Source: Lotus japonicus (lineage: Eukaryota > Streptophyta > Magnoliopsida > Fabales > Fabaceae). Taken from it: a stretch of DNA of 64,000 bases. The notes under the pieces are model-generated. The model ran no database searches. It was not told the origin of the DNA and saw nothing but the letters and a program-made list of their open reading frames with translations. The stretch covers positions 51,770,964 to 51,834,963 of the forward strand of contig NC_080044.1 of assembly GCF_012489685.1 (NCBI RefSeq), written 5' to 3'. Numbering within the stretch: position 1 is the stretch's first letter; each line of letters begins with the position of its first letter. The translations under genes were made by a program, and so were the position numbers. Shown here in pieces: positions 55,934 to 64,000 of this stretch.

Positions 55934-57519
55934 CCTTTCTGTTGCCATTGATGATCCCACCATCTCCCCTCTTCCCAAAAATCCGAAGCTAGCTCTTTCA
56001 GACCCTAATTAGAAATCCGCCATGCAGTCTCAATTTGATGCTCTCATTAGAAATAATACTTGGGATTTGGTTCCTCGACCTTGTGATGTCAATATTATTC
56101 GCTGCATGTGGATTTTTCGTTATAAGACGAAAGCTAATGGTTGTTTTGAGCGTTACAAAGCTCGTCTTGTAGGTGATGGCAGGTCACAGATTGCAGGTGT
56201 GGATTGTGATGAGACTTTCAGTCCTGTGGTGAAACCGGCGACCATTCGCACAGTTCTCACCATTGCCCTTTCCAGGTCTTGGCCCATTCACCAGTTAGAT
56301 GTTCAGAATGCCTTCCTCCATGGTGATCTGCATGAGACGGTCTACATGCATCAGCCCTTGGGTTTCCGTGACCCCAATCATCCTGACTATGTATGCCGCT
56401 TGCGGAAATCTCTTTACGGGTTGAAGCAAGCGCCTCGGGCATGGTACCAGCGTTTTGCAGACTATGTCTCCACCATTGGTTTTCAGCACATCACCTCTGA
56501 TCACTCCATTTTCATTTACAGACGAGGCTCTGACATAGCTTACCTCCTGCTTTATGTTGATGATATCATCCTCATCAGCTCCTCTCATGACCTTCGCAAA
56601 TCTATCATGGCTCTTCTCGCCTCCGAGTTTGCTATGAAGGATCTGGGACCGTTGAGCTATTTTCTGGGAATTGCCGTCACCAGACATGCAGGTGGACTTT
56701 TTCTCAGTCAGAGTACCTATGCATGTGACATCATTGCTCGAGCTGGTATGGCCTCGTGCCATCCTTCTGCCACTCCAGTTGATACCAAGCAGAAACTCAG
56801 TACTTCTGCTGGTACTCCGTGTGATGATCCTACTTTATATCGGAGTCTTGCTGGTGCCTTGCAGTATCTCACATTCACTCGTCCAGACATCTCTTATGTC
56901 GTTCAGCAGGTATGCCTTCACATGCATGCCCCCCCGCACAGAGCATATGCTTGCACTGAAGCGCATCCTGCGTTATGTTCAGGGCACCTTACAGTTTGGA
57001 TTGCATCTTTATCCTTCTCCTATCGAGAAACTTATTTCCTACACCGATGCTGATTGGGGTGGATGTCCCGACACATGTCGGTCTACTTCTGGCTACTGTG
57101 TGTTTCTGGGTGACAACCTCATCTCCTGGTCATCCAAGAGACAACCCACTCTTTTCAGGTCCAGTGCTGAGGCTGAGTACCGGGGCGTTGCTAATGTGGT
57201 TTCTGAATCGTGTTGGCTACGTAACCTGCTTTTGGAGCTTCACTTCCCTCTTTCTCAGGCTACTTTAGTGTACTGTGACAATGTCAGTGCTATCTACCTA
57301 TCCGGTAATCCAGTCCAACATCAGCGCACTAAACATATTGAGATGGACATTCACTTTGTTCGAGAGAAGGTCACCCGTGGTCAGGCGCGTGTTCTTCATG
57401 TTCCCTCTCGTCACCAGATTGCGGACATCTTCACCAAAGGCCTCCCTCGAGTTCTCTTTGATGATTTTCGATCCAGTCTCAGCGTTGGCGAATCTCCCGC
57501 TTCGACTGCGGGGGTGTGA
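55934..57519 (+). pseudogene. Copia reverse transcriptase and RNase H
   Basis: A TAG stop interrupts the frame near 56010 (after ALSDPN). The main reverse-transcriptase frame then runs from about 56013 to 57053 with NNTWDLVPRP, FSPVVKPATIRTVL, QLDVQNAFLHGDL, LYGLKQAPRAWYQRF and the catalytic YVDDI. A frameshift at a run of seven C (about 56929-56935) moves the rest to another frame, which reads LISYTDADWGGCPD and SSAEAEYRG, through to a C-terminal RNase H end at 57519. All catalytic motifs are visible but split across frames. The lesions are described here only; the chain was not rebuilt. Confidence 0.93.
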
Positions 57520-57669
57520 TAGAATAGGAATGTTATGACTATTCTTCCTGTAATTATGCTGTAATCATGCTAGTCATATTAGGCATTAGTTTGACTTCAA
57601 CCTATTCATTTTTGTATATATATTGAATTACTATCAATGAGAAAGGCAACCAATTATCTCACTCTAATA
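57517..57669 (+). repeat. Copia 3' LTR
   Basis: 153 bp, one substitution from the 5' LTR. A G-rich stretch (GCGGGGGTG) immediately upstream acts as the likely polypurine tract. Confidence 0.93.
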
Positions 57670-57674
57670 CAAAG

Positions 57675-59210
57675 TACGCACTCACTTGAATTGGAAATAA
57701 CACCAGTAAAGTAGAACTGGCACATTAAATCTGCATAAAGCAAGCATCAAGGAGAGAAAAGCAAGCTGCCTACTGACAAAACTTGCAAAGAAACCATGAT
57801 TTTCACTTTGCAATCTCCAAATAAATTATAGCCTAACTCCCTGTACACCACAAAACTTCAAGAAAAACCAGCCTTCATCACAAGAAAAGATCCCAATTTT
57901 GACAGCAAAAAAGTGCAGCAGTCTACATTAAAGAATATCCAAGCAAGCCAAAGGGTTTAGGGACCATTCATAAGCAGAATAATCAAAATCTCTCACCTTA
58001 GCCTTAAGCCAACTCCATGATTTATGTTTAATTAATTCAAGAATTGCAGACCTGTCAAAAGCGTCATTCTTGAAGATAACATCATTCCTAGTATTCCAAA
58101 TGCATCCCACAGCAGCAACCCAAACTAACCATGCTCCCTTCCTCTTTTTCGCCCCACCACAAAACTCCAAGTGTTGCATAAAATGAATTTTGTCATCAGA
58201 AGGTAATACACAGGTAACACCCCACCAATCATGGATATCAACCCATACTTTCCACACATACGGGCAGTCAAAAAACAAGTGAGAAGTAGTTTCAACTGCA
58301 CCTGCACAAAAAGAACATAACACAAAGTTTTCATCAAAAGGAATTCCTCTCCTTCTCAAATTTTCCTTAGTTTGAATCCTGTCCAGCAGCAATCTCCAAG
58401 CCAAAGAGATCGAATTAGAGGGAGCTTTCAGAGACCACAAATTTGAAAAAAAAATTGTCCCCTGAAGCATAAATCAGTCCTTGTAAAGCTTCGAATGCTG
58501 ATTTTACTGTGTAACCCCCTAAGGGATCCAAAACCCAACGCCATGAATCTGACCTCCCATGAATTGGCGAGAACGAGCTTAGCAGCCTTCTTAAATCTGC
58601 TACCACGTCCTCCTCAGCTGGACCAAGACTACGCTGCCACTCAAAGCTCCAATCCCAGCGATCGCCACACCACAAACCCATGTCCTTAATTGTACAATCT
58701 GTTTGAGATGATACTGAGAACAACATCCCTTATTTCGAAAGTAAAGGGCCATCACCTATCCAATTTTCTTTCCAAAAGAGGACCTCATTCCCCTCATCAA
58801 TCCTTCTACGCATACCCTCAGTAAACCAGCTACCGTCTCCGTCCCCACCGCAAACCAAATTCAAATCCTTCCACCAGCACGAGGCAGAAGCCGGAATCTG
58901 GCCCTTATACTTTGCCTTAATTACTCTGCACCAGAGTTTTCCACAATCAGTAAGAAAAGTCCAGCTCCACTTCCCCAATAAAGCTCGATTGAACTTTCCT
59001 AATTCCCTCACCCCCAGACCTCCCTCTTCCTTAGGTTTGCATACTTTCTCCCAACGCACCCATGCAATTTTATTTTCGCCATCCACCCCTCCCCAAAGAA
59101 AATCCCTCATCAACTTTGTACATTTATTTATAATTCCGACCGGCATTCTAAATACAGAGATGTAGTATAAGGGCAAGGTGGTAAGTACACTCTTTACCAG
59201 ACAGAGTCAC
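57675..59210 (-). pseudogene. LINE ORF2 C-terminal part, with frameshifts
   Basis: Minus strand from about 59207: LVKSVLTTLPLYYISVFRMP, MRDFLWGG, VCKPKEEGGLGVRELGKFNR and WFTEGMRRRID, the end of the reverse-transcriptase region. After a break near 58727 come WRWVLDPLGGYTVKSAFEAL and, after a further shift at an A-run near 58447, the zf-RVT domain with AWRLLLDRIQTKENLRRRGI and CSFCAGAVETTSHLFFDCPY. ORF2 ends near 57928. It is continuous with the tail at 52034-52591 once the Copia is ignored. It is 5'-truncated at about 59210. Confidence 0.85.
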
Positions 59211-59212
59211 AA

Positions 59213-59520
59213 ATTGTTTTCTTCGTCCTATTGGTTTTATAACTGAAATATAATTTTACTTATTGGATTTTAGATACCGAAACATGTTCATATATTATGA
59301 GTTCTTGAACCTAGATTTTTTTTTCTTTCAAAAGCATGTACCAGAATGCGGAAACAAAATACGTTATCAGGTTTTATAACCCATAAGCGATCATTGGCTA
59401 CTAGGGTTTTTGGGGAGTAAATTAAAACACATTCACGGGTTTTAAAACCCGCAACACATTTAAATTACAATTCTGATAACTACCGAGGAATAAAAGCTGG
59501 AATACTAAAATCTTATCTGG
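59213..59520. repeat. GGTTTTAAAACC-type palindromes, probable MULE end
   Basis: Inverted words such as GGTTTTATAACCC (59373) and CGGGTTTTAAAACCCG (59436) match the style of 51014-51505 on the other side of the LINE/Copia block. Probably the other half of the same decayed element. Confidence 0.4.
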
Positions 59521-60350
59521 AGCTTCAAACCCCAAGAAACTCGATCTGCAACAACCTCAGAAATGTCTCCTTCGACAAATGAGAGTAAGAGAGACATCTA
59601 GGATGATAAGAAGAAGTTATGTGCCCAATAAATAGTTGGAATGAAGTATACACCACAATGAGTTGAGAAATGACAAAGATGAGGGAGAGGAAGTGGGGTA
59701 GTGAGGAGATGGAAGATGACGTGAGCGAGTGAGGAAGATGAAGATGAAGATGAATGAGTGAGGTGGAATGTGCGAATGAAGAGAAGGGTGAGGTAAGTGA
59801 GTTTGTTTGTTTTTTAAAGGGATGGTAGTTTTGGAATTTAAAAAGATGGCAGGTTGGAATTGTTGTGATGTGGGCGAGAAAAATAACTCCCTTATAATTT
59901 TTTGATTCGCTCCTCCGATGGGGGCTAGCACAAGTTATCATCAATATTGATATATACACACACAAAATAAAATAATACATTAGGCTTAATATTAATTAAG
60001 TCCAACTTGTTATGAGAATAATGATTCTTAATTAGGATAACATTCATAATTATCATATAATATCTATTACATAACGACATTAAATCTCTGGTTTATTCTT
60101 CACATTTTTGTTACGACTTTATGTATATATACACATAAAGAGCTCACACTTCAGATATTTTTAATCCTTATTCTCTTCTGTCTTGTTAACTTGAGCACTA
60201 GAATGCTAAGGCCCATCTGTTGAGAAGTGTCTCAGCTCACCAATCTTACAACCTTGCGAGTTTCATACTCAGTTTTGTTTTTTTCCTTTCTAAACAGTTT
60301 TGATCATAACTAATTGATTGTCTTTGTTTTTTATAATGAAATTGTTCATG
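59521..60350. other. Intergenic, no supported gene
   Basis: Minus-strand frames of 151 and 104 codons (59525-59980) overlap each other, are low-complexity, and resemble no known family. Confidence 0.45.
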
Positions 60351-60578
60351 TTGTTTGATTACAATTTTAGTTTTATGTATTTAGAAACTGTTTTTTCAAA
60401 ATAGAAAATATTGTTTTAATGTTTCCTAACATTAAAAAAACTATAATTTAAAAATAAAAACAAATACAAACTCTTAAGATATTTTAGTTTTAAAAACTAA
60501 AAATCATAAATGTTTTTTAAGAACAATTTTGGAAAATAGGTTATGATTTTTAAAAATTGTAATCAAACAAAGCCTAGA
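60348..60578. repeat. MITE-like inverted repeat, about 230 bp
   Basis: Left end TTGTTTGATTACAATTTTAG, right end read inward TTTGTTTGATTACAATTTTT. AT-rich interior. Target duplication not established. Confidence 0.55.
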
Positions 60579-60633
60579 AATCCTTAAAATATAAACTTTA
60601 GATGTGCAAAGCTGATTGCTAACTTGCATTTAC

Positions 60634-61104
60634 TGTTAGGATATAACAGTTGAAAAAATAAAATAAATATGAGCGCAAGCAACAACACTAGAAAATAGCG
60701 TGAAAAACTTCAAAATCGAGAAAAATCACGATCGTTGTCAAAACCGGCAGCTAGAGAATAAACATTATGTGAAAATTGTTACAACACATAGACTTCATTC
60801 TCAACCACCCCAATGCACCCACACTTCCCAAAGTAAATATTTAAAGTTTTAAACTACATCCTCTCACAATAATCTAAAACAAGAGTATAAGAGAAAAAGA
60901 AAACACAAATATAAGCTTGAAGTATTTCCCTGAGTGGTACTTGTGTTGAAACAATGAGCTTGAGATCTTCATATATATAGCCTTGGACTCCTCCACCCTT
61001 CACCATGCTAAGCAATGTGGGACTTCTCCAAGTACTTTCCTTGACCTATTTCTTCCTTTATCAACATTAGCAATGTGGGGTTTATATTGCAATCAACCCC
61101 AAAA
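60634..61104 (-). repeat. 3' LTR of TRIM-like element
   Basis: 471 bp. Compared with the other copy it has about 60 extra bases around 60955-61015, including a TATATATAG motif, and many substitutions. Confidence 0.78.
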
Positions 61105-61782
61105 ATTCAACCTTGATTGCAAGGGTCTTTAATCTTCATCGTCTACTCCTTAATTATAACTTCCATTGTCTTAACCGACAATCATAATTCTCATTGCCTA
61201 TACCAACAAATAAAATTATCATACTCCACCATAACGAGTACACTCCACTTGGAACTAAATCATCTCATCACTTCACTAACTAAACCATCTTAAGAATTCC
61301 TACATTTCAAAACTTTGATGAAAAGTTATGGTAGAACTTCCATGTTGGGTTTCTCTAGAAGCTTTTCAGTCATTGACATTACCACACACCTTGCACTCAT
61401 GTCAACCATTGCCCGCGTGCTTTCACCACACACCTTGCATCCATGTTTATGTACCACCTGATCAAATTTTCTTTGCATGCTCTGATTTTCTTGTGTAATC
61501 TTGATTGCATTAGCTCATCCATGACACGCAGCAAGTCAAAATCTCAACTGTAAACCGTGCAACGGTAGGTTTCTAGGAAAGAAAGATGGGTCACAACAGA
61601 CATGCTTAAATACCAAGCCTTTCCTAGCTAGAACCTTTCTAAACAACACTTTCATAGTATCACATTTCTTTAGCACCTTCACAATATCAAACTTCTTTTT
61701 TAATGTGGAAGATCAGACACTACTGCAACCATAGAACATCTAAGAATGTGATATCTCATCGAACCGAAAGCTCTAATACCAT

Positions 61783-62194
61783 TATTAAGAAATAACACAA
61801 CTGAAGAAATAAAATAAACATGAGCGCAATCAACAATAAAAGAATATAACGTGGAAAACTCCAAAACCGGAGAAAAACCACGACCATTGTCAAAACCGAC
61901 AACCATAAAATAAACACTACGTGAGAATTGTTATAAAACATAAACTTCACTCTCAACCACCTCAATACCCCACACTCCCCAAAACAAATATTTAAACTAA
62001 ATCGTCTCAGAGTACTCTAAACAAGAGTATAAGAGAAAAAGAAAACACAAATATAAGTTTAAAGTGTTTGCTGTTGTGGTACTTAGACTCATCCACGCTA
62101 AGCAATGTGAGGCTTCTCCAAGTGTTTTCCTTAACCTCTTTCTTCCTTCATCAACATAAGCAATGTGAGACTTACATTGTAATCAACCCCAACA
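61783..62194 (-). repeat. 5' LTR of TRIM-like element
   Basis: 412 bp, adjacent to the primer-binding site. It shares long blocks with the left copy, for example AACAAGAGTATAAGAGAAAA. Confidence 0.78.
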
Positions 62195-62251
62195 TTTACC
62201 GCTTATTTCGTGAAAAATATACTTTTATTTTCAAAATAATAATATTTAAAA

Positions 62252-64000
62252 TGTTTTTTTTTATAAGCCAATATTGCATTAAAGGGGAGTACAAGGGGTA
62301 CTCCAACCCTTAATACAAGCAAGAAATATAGCAAAGAAAAGGAAGAAAAAATTACAGCAAAGAAAAGGAAGAAAAAAACAAACAAAAGCCCCATTCCAAT
62401 GTTAACCCAAAAGTTGTACACAAACAGCAAGATACCCCACACCATATCAGCAAAAACCAATTAAAATCCCAGCAACCAACAAAATATCTGATACACCAAG
62501 CCTAGACAAGCAACAACCAGACATAGCAATTACAATCCTTCCAAACAAATCAATGGCTGCGTAGACCATTCAAATAATGGACAAGTGAAACCCTTCAACT
62601 TTGATCTGTTCCACAACCATGACCGCCACTTTATTAGTTCCATTACAGTGGAAAAATCCGGCTCCCCATCTCTGAAAACAGTTGAGTTTCTAACCAGCCA
62701 AATAGACCACAATGCTGCCATTAAAATAGAAAAAGCACCCCTCTGTTGTGAGCCATTCCATCCAAAGTTAAACTGCAGCAGACACTCTCGAGTGGATATT
62801 GGAAGAACTGTAAGCACCCCAATCCAACGGAAACAACCATACCAAATATCAAGGGAGAAGGGGCACTCTAAAGCTAGGTGCTCAGAAGATTCAACCTCCA
62901 AATGGCACAGCACACACATCCTTTGGTCCTCCATATGAATTACATGCCGCCCCCACAGGTTCTCTTTGCTTGGGATTCTATCCAGCACAAGCCGCCACAA
63001 AAATGTCTATACATTGGTCAGGACAACAGAATTCCAAACTCGAGATAGAACCAAATATGGGGGGCTAACAGTAGGTACCCGCAAAAAAGTGTTGAAAGAG
63101 TTAACTGTAAAAATCCCATCAGAACTTGGGAGCCAACACCACTTGTCCAGGACACCTTCAGAAAGTGGCACACAATTAACCTCCTCAAGAAAGGCATTAC
63201 ACCCCGCATGCTCTCTATCAGCAAGAGTTCTCCTCCACATAAGGCACCATCACCACACTCCATTGCACCACTCCCCACAATCCTGCACGCACACATATTT
63301 CATAGTGGATAAATTATAGAGCCTAAGATACCTGTCACAGAGAGCATCATTACCCGTCCAGTTCTCACTCCAAAACCTTGTTGCATTTCCTTTACGGATA
63401 GATTTCTGAATACCCAGCTCAAACCAATCACCACTCTCATCACAACAAGAATTTAGAATATCATTCCACCATGGAGACAATTTCATCGGATTGCTGCCCA
63501 TATACTTAGCCTTTATCACACGGCATCAAAGGCTATCTGGTTTAGTAGCAAACCTCCACCTCCATTTGCCAAGCAGGGATTTATTAAATAAAAACATATC
63601 CTTAATGCCAAGTCCACCAGCCTCCTTCGGCTTACAAACCGACGCCCAACTCACCCAAGCTGTTTTCCTCAAGTCATGACCCCCTCCCCACAAAAAGTCC
63701 CTCATTATTCCAGTACAAATCTTCTCCACAATATTGGGCAGCTTGAAAAAGGAGAGATAAAATAATGGCAGCGCTGTTAGTACACTCTGAATCAAACAAA
63801 TTCAGCCTCCAAATGAAATTGATTTAAGTTTCCAAGAAGACAACTTGGCTTTGAATTTATTGATAACCGGCTCCCAAGTTTTCTGAAGCTTTGGACGCCC
63901 TCCCACTGGAATCCCCAAGTAAGTAAATGGAACACTCATTCGTTTGCAATGCAAAAGAGCCATGAAACTCTGAGTAACAGGTTCCTCAACTGCTATAGTC
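62252..64000 (-). mobile_element. LINE, 3' part, continues beyond the window
   Basis: Poly-T at 62253-62262 is the LINE poly-A tail on the minus strand. It is followed by TTATAAGCCAATATTGCATT and the shared 3' untranslated words GTACAAGGGGTACTCCAACC. ORF2 follows upstream to the window edge. A short internal duplication (CAGCAAAGAAAAGGAAGAAA at about 62329 and 62355) lies in the tail region. Confidence 0.85.
62530..64000 (-). pseudogene. LINE ORF2 C-terminal half, broken frames
   Basis: From the window edge the minus strand reads MALLHCKRMSVPFTYLGIPV, WEPVINKFKAKLSSWK, IQSVLTALPLFYLSFFKLPN, IMRDFLWGGGHDL, VCKPKEAGGLGIKDMFLFNK and RVIKAKYMGSNP, the thumb and linker of an L1-type reverse transcriptase. 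The zf-RVT tail follows, with WRLVLDRIPSKENLWGRHVI and CVLCHLEVESSEHLALECPF. Frame breaks lie near 63800, 63522, 63245 and 63003. The catalytic reverse-transcriptase core would be outside the window. Confidence 0.88.

Larger units (their letters stand above)
52597..57669 (+). mobile_element. Full-length Copia retrotransposon, 5,073 bp, very young
   Basis: Two 153-bp LTRs (52597-52749 and 57517-57669) differ at a single base (G at about 52642, T in the other). A perfect 5-bp target duplication CAAAG flanks the element (52592-52596 and 57670-57674). A primer-binding site follows the 5' LTR, and gag, protease, integrase, reverse transcriptase and RNase H follow in Copia order. The coding region carries two frameshifts and one stop, so this copy is not autonomous despite its age. 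Confidence 0.97.
60634..62194 (-). mobile_element. Compact LTR element (TRIM-like), 1,561 bp
   Basis: Two diverged direct repeats (60634-61104 and 61783-62194) bracket about 680 bases. A primer-binding-site-like TGGTATTAGAGC on the minus strand (61781-61770) abuts the right repeat, and a perfect 5-bp TTTAC duplication lies outside (60629-60633 and 62195-62199). No gag or pol motifs were found inside, so it is a non-autonomous terminal-repeat element in minus orientation. The LTR ends read TG...CA. Confidence 0.82.

Noticed and set aside
59525..59980. 151-codon minus-strand frame
   Set aside because: Low-complexity Ser/Leu/His frame overlapping a second frame of similar length; no family resemblance.

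Overview
The window looks like nuclear DNA of a dicot plant, most likely a papilionoid legume. The reasons are intron-bearing plant genes (MATE/DTX, BAG, MBOAT acyltransferase), AT-rich intergenic DNA, and a dense, nested set of plant transposons (CACTA, Mutator-like, Helitron, Harbinger, Copia, LINE, SINE, TRIM-like). The species is inferred, not proven.

Three ordinary host genes are well supported. A single-exon MATE transporter of the DTX49 type lies at 9068-10645 (+). A four-exon BAG-family co-chaperone gene lies at 31510-32708 (-). An eight-exon MBOAT lysophospholipid acyltransferase (LPCAT1/LPLAT1 type) lies at 39278-42266 (-). I rebuilt the splice sites of the two spliced genes from GT/AG sites and reading-frame phase, and both give one uninterrupted frame.

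The most striking object is a 7,125-bp Mutator-like element at 14366-21490, inserted into an older LINE. It has 43-44-bp GC-rich terminal inverted repeats and a perfect 9-bp target duplication (TTATTCCAT). Inside are two convergent genes that both look intact. One is a plant mobile domain (PMD) gene on the + strand (three exons, 693 aa). The other is a transposase on the - strand (five exons, 909 aa) with a FAR1-like DNA-binding region, a DDE core, a Cys/His finger and a C-terminal OTU-type cysteine protease domain. Arrays of TACGGAA/TTCCGTA palindromes lie near both ends, and one of them contains the transposase start codon.

Layout: 1-1085 Helitron-type helicase relic; 2499-6487 CACTA element keeping only a Transposase_24-like gene; 7131-8018 small MULE; 9068-10645 MATE gene; 11287-13942 RNase H scrap and truncated Copia; 13943-24260 LINE split by the 7.1-kb MULE; 24725-24859 CACTA MITE; 25389-25500 SINE; 26785-29110 nested CACTA-like/LINE/Harbinger block with a 203-bp tandem duplication; 29300-30680 MULE; 31510-32708 BAG gene; 33962-38182 Helitron and MITEs; 39278-42266 acyltransferase gene; 42778-48659 MITEs, LTR remnant and Helitrons; 48782-50282 MULE; 50602-59520 Harbinger MITE plus a decayed second MULE that hosts a LINE, which in turn hosts a young Copia (52597-57669); 60634-62194 compact LTR element; 62252-64000 LINE running off the window. 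No rRNA, tRNA or CRISPR features were seen.
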